A stretch of DNA of 64,000 nucleotides. It comes from Mesodorylaimus sp. YZB2_4 (taxonomy: Eukaryota; Nematoda; Enoplea; Dorylaimida; Dorylaimidae). Shown here piece by piece: positions 1 to 20,505 of the stretch. Position numbers and translations under genes: made by a program. Location of the stretch: NCBI GenBank assembly GCA_030248295.1, contig JASANH010000390.1:62001-126000 (forward strand), written 5' to 3'. The stretch's first letter is position 1. Each line of letters begins with the position of its first letter. The notes under the pieces are model-generated. The model was not told the DNA's origin and did not search any database. It saw only the letters and a program-made list of their open reading frames with translations.

Positions 1-7900
<7,900 letters not shown>

Positions 7901-8862
7901 CAACATGACCATGCCTTTTTTGGGCTAATTGCCGGCAAAAAAAATTATGTGATCAAATATGTTTGCCATTACAAGATAAGCTTATCTCGTTTATTGCCTG
8001 TCAATTGCCACTTAGACAGGGTGTCTGTGAGGATCAAGCAGATTAAATCTTTACTTGACAAGTAAAAATTTTGTACTCCATGCAAGCTGCGATTAACACA
8101 CTATACACACACTTACACTAAAAATATACGTCCTGTACGCGGTTCTCTGCGACATCTGAACGTGGAAAAATTTCTATTTTTAAAGACCACCGGCACGCTT
8201 AAAGAGAAAAAACTCTGGAAAGTACTTATCGAAATTTTAAAAAAATTTTAGCCGCTTTGGAGCTGCCATTTCTGTAAAAAGTCGTATCACAATTTCAAAT
8301 CCTGTTAACCTCGAAAACAAAAGTGCAAAGGTACGTTAGGGCGCGAGTGATTAGAGCGAATGAGCTGGGAGCTCTTGCTGGCACGCGTATTCATTTGTTC
8401 AAAGCAGCAACACACGATTTGGATTCGATCGGCGTGTGAATAACAATATTATGCAAAAGAATTACGGGTTTTTTTAAGAATTTGGGATTCTTTTCGAAAT
8501 CTTTTCGAATAAAGTCGTCGTCTGTTGCCCAGATACGATCACCTATCCCCCCCCCCCCCCCCCCCCCATCTGCATTGGCTATTCCCACCAAGCTGCATGG
8601 CGCACTTCTGTCCGCATTATATGTGCGCACCTACCAGGTTGTAGGGAGCCCCACGAATGTATTGATATTCATCGATTTCACCGTTATCAAATTTGTTTTG
8701 CAACGTCAAAAGACGCTTATTTATGTCCGCAATAACATTCTGATCGAACTAAGGGTCAGCTTGAACTAAGGGTCAAAATTTTGAATTGGAAAGCCCGAGC
8801 CGGCTCTGAGAGAGCCTGTCCGTGATGATCGATACAAGTCCGATATGACGAGCAACAATGAA

Positions 8863-9190
8863 GGCAGCCGAGATGGTTCGGCATTCGCCCCCTCCGTATT
8901 GCTTGGGAGCATGGACTCGTCCCGGGTTCAATTCCCACTGAAGGAGCTCAGCTTGCGACCCAGCTAACCTGTAGATAAACTCGCTGACCTTCCACGCCAG
9001 TCTGTGGGTGACTCACCCGGTGCCGCCAAAGTGCTTGAGAGACGGACGCCAAACGAGCTGTCAGTCTTGGCTGTCGAACACCAGCAGGGTTCAAAGCCCA
9101 CCAGCCCTCGTCCGAGGAAGTCGGTGTCCAGTCCAGGATGCCCTCGCCTCGCTGCAGGTTTATCACGCGTCAATCGAGCACGAAGCAGGC
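8863..9190 (+). mobile_element. tRNA-derived SINE, family A, plus-strand copy
   Basis: This copy runs on the plus strand. The tRNA-like head begins near 8863 with A-box-like GATGGTTCGG, followed by CTCCGTATTGCTTGGGAGC and the B box GGTTCAATTCC at 8925-8935. The body is the reverse complement of the copy at 51.4-51.8 kb: TGGGTGACTCACCCGGT, TGTCGAACACCAGCAGGGTT, GAGGAAGTCGGTGTCCAGTCC. The 3' end fades after about 9170 with no A-rich tail, so it is probably truncated. Confidence 0.7.
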
Positions 9191-10122
9191 TCGCCGAAAT
9201 GGCGCAAGGAACTGGGTGATGGCGCAGTCAGGAAATGGCTCAATTGGGATCGGCGCAATCCAAACAGCGCAATTGAGAAAAGCGCAACTGGTAACGGCGC
9301 AATTGGCCTACACCACTCCCTATACTTACTACGTGATCATATACATAGCCAGGTTCGGAAGATGACTCGCTCAAGTGCGGTTTGCTTTTTGCAACAGACT
9401 GCTTCATAGGGCCAGACAAAAAATTACAGTTCTTGGCGAAAACATCGATTTATTGACCCTTGAAAATCGTTGTGTAATGCTTGGTAACTGATATCACAGC
9501 CACAGTTGCTAAGATACATGACCGGGGGGGGGGGGAGGGGGGAGGAGGACAGAAAAGGTTGTGGAGAAGGGAGAAGGGACTTTGACCTTCGCCCGGTTTT
9601 CTATTCCTACGGTAAGCATCTGCGCGTCGTAGGTCCATTCAATGGACCTTTTTCAGAGCAGTGCTGGGTTAGGTTTGCATAGCCGATTTCGGACAGGTAT
9701 GTTTTCCTTGCGGGCTGGTGAGTGTAGGGTGTGACGGCTGTGACCAGCACGCCTGGCGGTCGGGAGTAATCGATACGCTCCCCTGGCTGGGACGTCAACC
9801 TCTTCGGTTGATGTTTCTAGAGCAGGTATAGTCGCGAGACTTGCCTACCTCCAGTCGGAGTTTTTTGCTGAGAGACTTCGGTCTCGACTATCTCCCGCCG
9901 CCTCGGTGCGCTGGTTACACGGCTAACGATAAGTGCTCACAAGCGCGCTGGGGCAGACGCTTTTGAAATGTTCTCGCAACTTTTCGTCATCGTAGTGATT
10001 AGTTCATGGCTTCAGGAAGGACAAGGTGGCAAACGGTGCGACCACGAAACGAGCATGAAAGGAGCACGATGAGAAATCACACGCGGTCACTAGACAGATC
10101 ACAGAATTGTTTCTTCTCTTCA

Positions 10123-10659
10123 TCATTCACGGATTTTGTCAGAAGAGTCAGATGACGGCGGCGACCCCGTCGAGATGGTTTCAGACGAACTGAACTCGGA
10201 CCATGACGGCGGTGACCCAGTCGGGCTGGCCGCAGGCGTTTTGCAGGCGAACGTGCTGGTGTCGGACGAGCTTGACTCGTTTGAGTTTGAATCTGTCGAA
10301 CTTGAGCTGGTCGAACTTGAATTGGTCGAACCAGGACCAGCCGAGATGGTGCGTTTGGCGCTGTCCCTCTGTTTGTCGTCCTTCCCGTCGTTTTTTTCTT
10401 CATCGTTTTCCCGGCGGCCGCCTCCTCCTTGCTCCACGGCGACTCCTTCGTTGTAGCTGCATTTACCCCGGCAGAAGCAAAGATCGGTGCATGGACGACG
10501 CCACTTGCGACACTGGCAATTCCGGGTCGAGCACGGCCGCTTCTTCGTCCAACTCTTCTTGCCACAGAGGCAGAAGGGATGATGATGCTCGCCCAAGCCA
10601 ACCAGCCAACGGACGTCTTGTTCTTGGAACCAGACTTGACAATGTTCTGGCGAATACAA
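10123..10659 (-). pseudogene. Cys-rich CXC-like ORF, copy 1 (likely transposon-derived)
   Basis: The open frame carries a compact cysteine array: FCLCGKKSW, then RPCSTRNCQCRKW, then RPCTDLCFCRGKC. Spacing CxC-x10-C-x4-CxC-x6-C-x3-CxC-x3-C resembles CXC/TSO1-type zinc-binding arrays and the similar arrays found in proteins encoded by animal transposons. A long Ser/Thr/Asp-rich tail follows. The frame has no ATG at its 5' end (it opens on TTG). The segment homologous to the upstream part of copy 2 (LAGWLGRASS) lies in a different frame, so a frameshift separates the two halves. Probably a decayed gene rather than an expressed protein. Confidence 0.5.
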
Positions 10660-11585
10660 CCGATTTTTGACATGTTTTGCACAGCGAGGCGGCTACTCGA
10701 CCATCCAGCTGCTCCTCAAATGGACGAATGACTGGACCCTATCCAGACTCTCCTATGATGTCAGTCACTGCACATATATTGTACAGCTGACTGTACAGTG
10801 AAGTTGCAATGGTTAGGTGAGTGTTTGACGGTTAGGAGTAATGACCGACTACTCTCAAACCTTGAGATGTTTGTTGCATGATGAATGCCATCAGACACGA
10901 CACGACGCCATCTTTTTCTTTGCGGCCGCGAGCTCATTTCTCAGTGTGTTTCCTTCATTGTAACTGCGATGACCTCGACAAGGATCAGTGTATGGATGAC
11001 GCCACTTCCGACACTGGCAATTACGGGTCCAACACGGCCGCTTCTTCGTCCAGCTCTTCTTGCCGCAGAGGCAAACGTATGATGCCACTCGCCCAAGCCA
11101 ACCGGCAAACGGATGTCTTGTTCTTGGAACCAGACGACAATTTTTTGGCGAAACAACCGATTTTTGACCTGGTTTGCGCAGCGAGACGGCGACACGACGG
11201 ACCAGCTGCTCCTCCATGAATGACTGTAAGCTATCCACACTCTCCTAGGATGTTAAAGACTGCACAGCTATTGTATAGCTGAAAGCATCGCAGCTGCTGC
11301 CTGTAAAGTTGCAAAGTCGAAGCCAGCTTCGGACAGCTATTACTGATCGAATAATTCGCAAATGGCGCGCACACGCTGATGGTACAAGTCGAATCAAACC
11401 GTGTGACGTATGGGGGGCAAACGAAATTACGTTCAATGAGAAATATAGATCGAGATGAGTAATGTCTTCCTTCCGCATTATTTGCGCTGTTCTGGCGAGT
11501 GTTCCGCAATTATGTGGAATGACCCTACTCGCAAGCCTTCAGCTGCTTGCTGCATGACGAAAACATCAGACACGACGGCAAATAC
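10437..11585. repeat. Tandem duplication of about 0.65 kb
   Basis: Two diverged units. Besides the Cys-rich ORF, they share flanking non-coding sequence: CTATCC(A)ACTCTCCTA near 10740 and 11232; a GTACAG/GTATAGCTG segment and AAGTTGCAA near 10800 and 11300; and TTGCATGATGAATGCCATCAG versus its relative near 10875 and 11550, each followed by ACACGAC. The duplicated unit therefore spans more than the ORF. Confidence 0.6.
10891..11238 (-). pseudogene. Cys-rich CXC-like ORF, copy 2
   Basis: Paralogue of the frame at 10123-10659, about 0.6 kb away in tandem. The upstream segment is in frame here (VRRVAVSLRKPGQKSVV, then FAGWLGR, then VCLCGKKSWTKKRPC), but several array cysteines are lost (HPYTDPCRGHRS where copy 1 has RPCTDLCFCRGKC), and the protein ends soon after with an unrelated tail. 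It has no ATG at its 5' end. The two copies are damaged in different places, which suggests independent decay after duplication. Confidence 0.5.
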
Positions 11586-14321
11586 ATGAAACATAAAAGG
11601 TCATTATAACTAGCTGCAGGCATTTTTTTCTCGACCCATGGAGCCATGGAGCCACCTGCATCAACCTGATATCGTGATACCATCGGAAAACAAGATGTCT
11701 CTATGGCTGACGATGAACGTGCGATGGAACACTTCCTGCCTTTTCTGACGCATTCGCCCTCTCCCATGCCTTCTTCGCTCTACCTCTAACTTACTTCTCT
11801 CCAATCGATGGGAGACCCTATGGTCGGGTTGGATTGCTGATGTGAGACTCCACGCAGTTATCTCTCATGGATGTGTGTGCCGGTATTTGTTGACAGCACT
11901 GCACACTTTCGGAGGTTTGAGTTAATTTAACCCGAGCCACGGGCAACTTTTGAATCTTCTTTCACTATTCTTGCATCTAACTACTCCCAATGCTGATAAA
12001 CTGTACAATCTTCTCGACCAACTCTCAGAAGTCTAAGATTAGTCAAGAATGGAACGTGCTGGCGACAAAGTTGTGGATATGTTTGCAATTTAGGGAATTT
12101 CTTTCCTTCTCCTCTGAACCCATTGGCATTGTTATGGGCAATGGATTCGATGTTGGTCTCGCTACGAGAGTGTCGTCATTCATTCAACTCATTTCTATGT
12201 CATTCGAACGCGCGCCAGGCACATCGAACACATCTTGCCCATGTTACCGGCGTTTAGTTTGGTAGGTCGAAAAACTTTGTATGTCATTCCACTCGGCAAT
12301 AAATACGATAGTCGGTCGTGTGCCTCCAGCCCTGCCCATCTATGTCACGCTCCGCCTCTTTTCTGTTGTCGGATGTACAACAATCCTGGCCGACCCGGTA
12401 ATATAGGCTTTTTGTAAAGTTGGTTACGATATTTTCTACGAATCTGTCCCGTGCACTAGGACATCTTAGAAACGTTTATCCTCGCACCTGCTTGAATCGC
12501 GGATTCTTTTGACACGGGCGCGCGGCCTTCAGAGTTGGGAGTCAGTTTAGTAACCTCGATGGGCATGCGATTTATGGCAAGACCATTTTCGACAGACGAT
12601 AATGTGCGTGTTTTGGTAATATTTCTCAAAGTATGGGTAGGAATTTCTGCCTGGATAGGACAATCTGGTTTGGCTCGATGGCTCGAGCAGTGGCAACATG
12701 GTCGTCGGGCATTGTTTACGAGTAGTTGGAGGGTAGTTCGCCTGAGTGAGCACGAAACGAGGACTCGCTTTTTAGGAGAATAAAAATAACTGGTTATTTG
12801 CTAGGACCCACAACAACACTTATTTTCCAGAAAGGATCTGGAAAATTCAAATTTTACTGTTTTGACCTCGTCTGTACCAATTCTACTTTCTCTTTCCTAC
12901 CCGCGGATGCCTGGAGGAAAAAGGTAAAAGTGAAAATAGTCAAATCTGGTCGCATCTCGACCATCATCAATTCAAGGCCGTATTGTCTTGCGCTAAGGAA
13001 TGTTGTGTATGTTAGAAAATGTCACCCCCGGGCCTCTAGTCCCAATATCATCTTAGGTTTCTAAGTTGGCCTGAGATCATAAAATCTTTACTCGGGTCGC
13101 ATACGGGGACTATGATTAGGTCTGAAAAAACAAAAGTTCAGAAACTGAATGTTTTACTTTTCTGTTAAACCCATACTTTGCAGTTGAGGCCAGCGTCTGT
13201 TACGCAATCTTTAAGGCTCAGTTTTCTGTGGGCATTTTTGTGTCACTGGAATTCGTATAGACCTGGAACTGCGTACTTCGAAGGCGTCTTGGACAGCTGA
13301 TTAGTCGCCGTCAAGAACACGTCAAAAATCTTATGACGCCTCGCTTCGTGGCTGCGCCTCTGGTCGCCACCTGCCAGCTTATTCTTATTGAAGCAGTTGG
13401 CATAGGTCTGTTTGGGACGGGCATACGAGAAGGGCTTCCCGATTTGGCTTGCCTGTGAGCAGACAGCCGAATCCCGCTGCTCGACGATTTGCGTCAACAA
13501 GGACGGCCGCGATCATGATGGCCCTTTATTGCATACCCGTGTCCGAGGTGAAATCGTGAACTCGTCCAGCTCCTCGTTTATCCCCCACCCTGTATATATC
13601 TATTCGTGAATATAAAAAATAAACGCACGTCATGAGGCGAGGAAATGGTTACGTTTCGATTGTAGTACAAAAACGAGACGGGAATTGAGTAAAACGATCC
13701 TCGGTAATGGCCCAAGGACGTCGCCTCGTTTTTCAAGTGCTCATCCTCGATACTGTTGCGCGTTCGGGGGTGGAGGTGGGCCCCGGACCAAGGAGGACAC
13801 GGTCTGGACTCGAAATCCGTGCGGCTGGCACTTACTAGCCATTGGTCGAGTCGCTACTTTAATACACGCCCGATTCGAGAGCCTCATTCTCAACTCAAGT
13901 ATGCGCAGGCGATTTCTACCGTTCTGTCGTGTCTAAGAGGAGTGCACTCCCACGCTCGTCCCTTATCTAATACCCGCATCGTGTTGGTCCCGTTTAGTCT
14001 ACCTGTCCGGGTTATGTTGAGGGCAGATAGCTATTCGGACTGCCTACATGCCTAACGTTACAACTTGGATTGACCAGTCCGCGCAGTACGTTGGCCGAGG
14101 GAGTCGAGTGTGGCCAAGAGGTTTAGGGCCGAATCCGCTTTGCACGCACCCATGACCGTGCCTGTTTGCTTTAAAACTGGCCACTAGATCCGGTTTGAGC
14201 AGCTTATGTAAAATCAATCATTCTAGCTGAATTGGTCGAGGCTAGACGAAATGGAGTAAAGTTATTTTCTAACATTTTAGATTGCCTGTATGTGAAATTG
14301 AAAAATTTTGCTGTTACGACC

Positions 14322-17300
14322 ATGACACATTTTGATTCTTGGACTTGGACTCTATGGATAACATTACTTGGAGTACAAATCACTGTTTCCTATTCACAAC
14401 ATTTCTGTTCAGTTTTTCAACCATTTAAAGTGACACCAGAGAACGCGAAGGTAAGTTTACTAAACTCGTGCCAAGTTTGAGATGGGTTGGATGTAAATAT
14501 GGGTTGGATTCGCAGTGGGGTCGCTGCCACGCAGTGTTAGATCTATACATATGCGTGACCAGTTATGCACCAAGGTACAGTAGCATACGGCGTGATATGG
14601 TAACCAAATAGACCTCTGCGGTCATCACCTGCAGGCTTGCGGTTGAAAGATGTGAAAGTATTGGACATATGTACAGTACATAGTGTACCGCAGCTGATTA
14701 AGTCACCCCTACCAAAATTCTGGCCTCCAGACTTTGTTCAAATTTCGAAAAACGTTATAAAAAAACCATAGGTTGTATCAGCGGACCCCGTTCATTGTTT
14801 GTCGAGTACCAACCGCTACCACCTCGTTTGTAAAGTAGGCGCAGTGGGCTGGCTACAATACATCTCAAACACTAGGCAGCTTTTGGAAACTGTTTGGGGT
14901 GGCACGGAGGGTCAAAATACTTTTGTTACACAAGTATATGTACATTGCAATTCGGCTATGTTTGTCGCATTGTTGACTTGAATCTAAGTGCGTTATGCGT
15001 GAATACATATTGACAATGAGGACCGATGTTGGGAAACCAGAGTGCGCTTTTCCGGATTCCCCCGGTAGAATGCCAAATAAGGGTGTGGTCATATTTCAGT
15101 AACGAAATAAGTAAAGTAATCACCCAGAATATGGTAGCTATGTCTGGAATATTGAGCTATAGCATCATGTCATGTCATATTTTATCCGTATTCAAGGACT
15201 ATACAGCGCAATCGAGGACTTGGCAGCACAAAATCGACAATAACTTTGTACCTAGGCGGGAGTCGAACCCTCCCCTAGCTTGAGGGGCAGCAGCGAGCAT
15301 CCGCACTAGCACGACATATACTGTAATACTGCAGCATGCAGTGCCTTATTTGGGACAATTTCGACCCGAGATTAGTGTAGCCGCTCTCAGTGCATTTACA
15401 CACGTTTTCACAAGCATTCCGCGTTTTTAGTATCAGATCGGCGGTCCATTTTCATTGCACACTGACGATTGTGTGCACGTTCGACCCGACGTGGTTCAAG
15501 AATTGATAGCTGTCCAATGGGCCTTATCGCATTGGAATCAGAATCCTCAAAATGCTAATTCCCGATTAGGCAAGTTGATCGATTTCCTTGAATTGGTCCA
15601 AAATCAATAGCATCTTTTTTAGCCATGTATGCCGCCGATACATGCTCGAGAGAGAAGGAAAGTTTGGGTCAAACTGTGACGTTCCTCAATGAAGCTGGCT
15701 TCTTCTTGCCAAACGAATGCACACCGGCAGATGCCGCTCGACTAAGAACACTTTTGGGTAAGTGACTTGAGAAAACGATTGCAATCGATAAATAAGGGCA
15801 AACACTTTAAGGTTTGATCATGCCAACAATACAAAGTCGGAAGTTGAAACATTTGCGAGACCTTTTGAGCGCTGTCCAAGTCCCAATGGTCACCTATTCG
15901 ACATCGACTGCGCAATCACTCTTCGATAGCCAATTGCTGACAGCTTTTAGCACAGTGCCTATCATTGATCACTATGTCAAAGTAAGTGCAGTGTGACGAT
16001 GGGCACAAAAACTGATTACCCTGACAAGCATGAACTTTTAGGCAGCTTCTATCATCCTGAACAGACTGAAAATCAATCACGTAACTTTGGTCTACAGCGA
16101 TGATCACGTGACCAAGATAACATTAGAGAAACAAGTAGCAGCGTTGTCGAAATCAGGCGTAATCGTGACCGAACTCGTATCGCTCGATCACGCAACCAAC
16201 TCGAAACTAGTGGATGAAGGATCTAGCGATGTTGTCATTACAATGACATCGAAAGACGAATTGCTGGATTTTATTACATCACCAAAACTAGGGGCCTTAG
16301 CATTGCAAAAGCTTTTCATTACAATTCCAGTCAATGGCGAGTCGTGGAGCGAAATCGAAATTCAAGAATTTTTACTTTACAAATCATCCTCTGCTCGACT
16401 TCTCATTCTACAGCAATCGACAATATTTGACAGTGATCAGTTCCGCGCATACTTCTTGGACATTCTTCGTAACAATTACCAAACCTATTCTATCTTAGCT
16501 ACCTACATGCAGCAAATATACAACTGCACATTAAGCGGCGAGAAAGGACAGATCGATTGTGGCCAAGTCGACTCGTTTGATTTATTGAATGGTTTCACTT
16601 ATAATAGGGCCATCGAGTCAGCTGTGCTGGCCACTTACACTTTTGGCTCATTGGCAAAAGCCATGGCCAATGATCCGGATGAACCGTGTGCCAAATCAGG
16701 TCAAGCTTGCACTCAAGCGGCTACGGCTTACTTGAAAGATCGATTGAGCTACACATTTGGTGATTCTGATCCACAAGCTTATCGTGGATTCAATCTCCGA
16801 TTTGGAGAAGATCGAATTCTGAAAGGGCTCCAAATCGAGGGTATCTATGCCAGGCGGGATTCAGAATTCTTGGTGGACGTGGTGGTGAATTACAGTACCA
16901 GTGGTGACTGGCGAGTGCAATCCGAAGCCATCAAGTGGGCCGACGGTCGAGCAATAGTTTCATGGTGTCATCCTTGGCGATACGAATGCCAGAAACAGTT
17001 CTGCACGCCGCAGAGGCTCTACGAAATGGAGCGCATGTGGTTACAAAAACCTGGCCACTTGTACTTGATGGGACTGTTCGATATGAGGAAATACAATGTC
17101 GAGACAGGAAGGTAAGAAATGGTGCAAAAACTGAGGACAGTCGTTGTTTCGCAACACATTGTCGTCTACCATAAATACACACTCAAATAATATCCTGGGA
17201 AAGCTCATTTCAATTGGATCCTAGAGCGGGGGGGGGGGGGGGTTAAGACACGCGAATTCTACCAAAAGTCGCTGAGGTTACTCCAAAAACTAGCCAAAAC

Positions 17301-20300
17301 TGCATTCAGCAAGTACAGTTTCTAATCTTCAATCTCCTGTCTAAAACATCAAATAGAATGTCCGCGGGTGGGCTACGCCACATACAGTACTGTCGGGCGG
17401 GTAAGATACAGGACACAGGTGGTCCATGCTACCTGAGGAAACTATTTGAGGGAATTATAAACCAAGTGGGCCCTAGAAGGGGAAACTAAAAGAGTATTTT
17501 GGTCTTTGTGTTCTTATCGATTGATGTGCCCTTTCCTCCTGCTGATTTCACTTTGCCGAATATTTGTAAGTGCGCTATGAATGCCAAGGTGTCCTGGTCC
17601 ATGGTTTTATCAGGCTACGGGACAAATACAGTAAATAAGGGATCGATGATCCGCCTGTGTTTCTGCCCTGCATTGAATTGCACCTTAGGTGTACACTTTC
17701 TCTACTTGCAGATGTAACGGCACTATCAGTGACCCCCGCTCGCTCACCATGCCAGCCGCTTTCGTCTACGTTTTGGAGACTATCCGTCAAAAATATCCCG
17801 AATTCAACCTTCTGTCCGAAGTGGAACTCGGTGGCATTCTTGTAGACTCCTGTCACGACTCTGTGTCCGCTATAGAACCAGTACTCGCCGCCTCCACGGA
17901 CAAATGCTTGGTCGTAACTGAGACCAGCTATGCCAATACCACCATCCTCTCTTCGAATGTGGCTGCCTTTGCCTCGGGTCAAAAAGATGCAGAATACGAT
18001 ACGATGCGGCTACTATTCGGCGGTAAAGGAGGAATACATAAGCCGTTGGTAGCCAGCACAGGAATAGAAAAAATCTCATCTTTTATTATTTCTGGTGACA
18101 CAAATCTCATGCCTGATTACGATACACAAGCCAGGGCACTACTCGATCTGCTTATCCGTCACCAGTGGGACTACGTATCTGTCCTCTTGTCGGAACACGA
18201 CCCCGAATGTGTCCGCGCTTACGAAGCCTTCCGACGGCTAGTCGAATCCGACGATCGTGTGTGTATTTCGGACGTGGTCTACGCCCGTAGTGATCATAGA
18301 TTCGAATCTGTGAAGAGCAGCAACGCACCAGCCACACGTGTGGCATTGGCGTTCACGACAGCCCACGACACAGTAATCTTCTTGAAGGCGGCATCATCCT
18401 ATGGACAGCAAGGACGACCCGATGAGAGACCAGTGTACATCTTGGTTGGTGACGCCCACGACTGGTCATTGAGCGATGAGAAAACTCAATTGGGTCTGGT
18501 CTCGAAATGGAACGCGGCTGCTTGGGGTTCCGTGTCGTTGCAACCTCGTCGCATGGCCAGTGAGGATTTCCGTGAATTCTTGGCTACGATCAATCCCAAG
18601 AGACTTCCAGAACGATGGTTCGTGCGCTTCTGGGAGGATTATTTCCAATGTGCCATGACTGCTGATCGAGTCAGTTCCTACACCCGTCCGTGTACTGGAA
18701 GCGAACGTCTGCCAACCGAGACATTTGGGCGAATGACACGCGAGGCCTACTTTATGATGGCCCTGGAAACTGTTATCTTCACGTTGGATGGTATTTACAA
18801 GCAGGCGTGTCCAGAACAGAAAGGGTTGTGCGAGATGTTCTTCCGAAATGAATATTATGGAAAATTGATGGAACTGGTCTCCCGAACGCCAAAAATCGAT
18901 CAACAATTTGTGATCTATAACTACCGGCCACAAAAGTCATTGTCGAATGGACCCGCCTATGTCGAAGTAAGCGCATACTTCTTGTCAAAATAAAGTTCGT
19001 TGACGTATCCTTTTCAGATCGGTAATTGGTCGAATTCAGAAGGTCTGAAAATGAGTGATTCGTGGATCTGGTATGACGTGGATGGCCAATCCAACATCAG
19101 TTTGCCCACATCTAATTGCCACCCACCCTTGTGTCGATGTAAGCTAGACAACGACTTTTTCAAAAAGCCTATAGAAGCAACCAGCTTCGAAGAGGAGCAG
19201 CATGTGGACTCGGACAAAGATCAGTTCTCGCGTCGATCATTGCCCAAAATCATGCGATCATCGATTCGCAAGCCCAGTACTGGTTTTGACTTCTCCAGTT
19301 TTGCCATCCGTCGTCAACCATGGAAGAGCCAATCGTGGGCGTACATATTTGTCGTTGTCAACTCGTTGCTCTTGTTGGCCGCCGTCCTGATCCTTGGACT
19401 GATCTGCGTGAAAATGTGTTTCCGTGTGGTCAAGGGAAATCAATCGCTCGGAATCTGTCTCTTATGCGGGGTCATAATGATGTACATCAGCGTTTATTTC
19501 TTTATTTTCGATTCTTGCGAACTCTTATGCCGTCTCAGATACATTACCCACAGTCTTGCCTACTCGATATGCTTCGGTGTCATGATCGCTAAGGCCATTC
19601 AATTACGAAACAGCGAAACCCTCGGCTTCAATGGCTACGTGTCCTACTGGAACTATTGGCTGCTCTTATTCTTTATTATCACCGTCCAGTTGGCCTTGAA
19701 CCTGCAATGGGCCATCATACGCGACCCAGTGATCATCTCTTTTCTGGTCGAAGGCGGTTCCAGCACTCCTTCCATCATCTTGCATTGCAGTTGGACGAGT
19801 GACGAATTTCTGGCATCACAAATCTATGTGGTCATCCTTCTATCGTTGGCCTTATTCTTATCAATGATGAATCGAAACGTCAAGCGAAACTACAAGGAGA
19901 CCCGATGGTTGATGTACACTTCCTTGATATGCGCCCCCATCTGGATTATATGGATGATCAGTTACGCCCTGATTCCTGAACCGTTTAAAGACACGGTGGT
20001 GGTCATGGAACTGATAACTTGCGCCACAGTCATTCTCTGCTTTATGTTCGGTCCTAAATTGTACATACTTCTCTCCTACGAAGCTGTCCTTATCGAATAT
20101 CCGCCCGGTTTCAAATTGGATTTAGGAAATGGCCAAGCGAGTAATCTGGATAAGAACATGATCGAGTCCAACACAGTCTATGCTAACAACGATTTTGGAT
20201 GTTTGAATTTTGGTGATGGCGACGATTTGAATGAGGATGGTCAAGGCAGTGTGATCAGTGCCGCCAGTGGAAGCACGAAGTCCACGTCCCTCTCGCATAG

Positions 20301-20505
20301 CGTCAGCTCCGCCAGCACGATGACAGCGGCTAGCGACGGCTCCCTGACCCCGGTCTATCAGGCAGTAATCCGAAAGAAATCACGAAGCAAGAAAATCAAA
20401 GTGGCCGATCCATCACTGAGTACGTCAACCATTGGCTCGGTTAGTCCAGACGTGGCGCAAAGGCGAGACATGGTGTTCGGTGAGACAATCTCTTCCGTTC
20501 ATTGA
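14322..20505 (+). CDS. Class C GPCR with two tandem Venus-flytrap domains
   Basis: Seven exons: 14322-14450, 15431-15569, 15623-15757, 15812-15981, 16042-17111, 17712-18966, 19018-20505. They total 4386 nt (1461 residues). A signal peptide (WTLWITLLGVQITVSYS) follows the ATG. The first ligand-binding-like module covers residues ~44-520 (YQIGGPFSLHTDDC, AMYAADTC, LIMPTIQSRKLKHL, IDHYVKAASIILNRL). A second starts near residue 530 (YLMGLFDMRKYNVETGRC, VELGGILVDSCHD, DYDTQARALLDLL). The class C seven-helix region is ~1075-1330 and is followed by a ~130-residue Ser/Thr-rich tail. The nine-cysteine CRD of metabotropic glutamate receptors is absent; the linker has only a short Cys cluster (CHPPLCRCKLD). 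The family senses amino acids or related ligands at the cell surface. The intron after exon 2 uses a GC donor. An intron SINE fragment lies in 14451-15430. Confidence 0.88.
15165..15320 (-). mobile_element. tRNA-derived SINE, family B
   Basis: On the minus strand, the end at 15255-15315 reads as a tRNA-like head: A-box-like GTGCTAGTGCGG and B box GGGTTCGACTCCC. The body, going left on the plus strand, contains CATCATGTCATGTCATA, TTTATCC and ACAGCGCAATCGAGG. This is shared with a headless fragment at 36135-36235. It lies in the first intron of the class C GPCR gene. Confidence 0.6.
17112..17711 (+). other. Intron of class C GPCR with poly-G tract
   Basis: A 600-nt intron, unusually long for this gene, whose other internal introns are 51-60 nt. 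It holds 15 G at 17228-17242 and no conserved coding sequence. It falls close to the boundary between the two Venus-flytrap modules. Confidence 0.6.

Larger units (their letters stand above)
7901..14321. other. Intergenic region with repeats
   Basis: No intact conserved gene was recognised between the protease stop and the class C GPCR. The region contains poly-C at 8547-8567, a family A SINE at 8863-9190, poly-G at 9524-9535, and a tandemly duplicated Cys-rich ORF at 10.1-11.6 kb. The remainder (11.6-14.3 kb) shows no structure I can support. Confidence 0.6.

Noticed and set aside
10077-10682. 201-codon minus-strand frame rich in Arg/Ala
   Set aside because: It overlaps the Cys-rich frame in another phase; its composition (Arg/Pro/Ser runs) is what a shifted reading of the Ser-rich tail would give.
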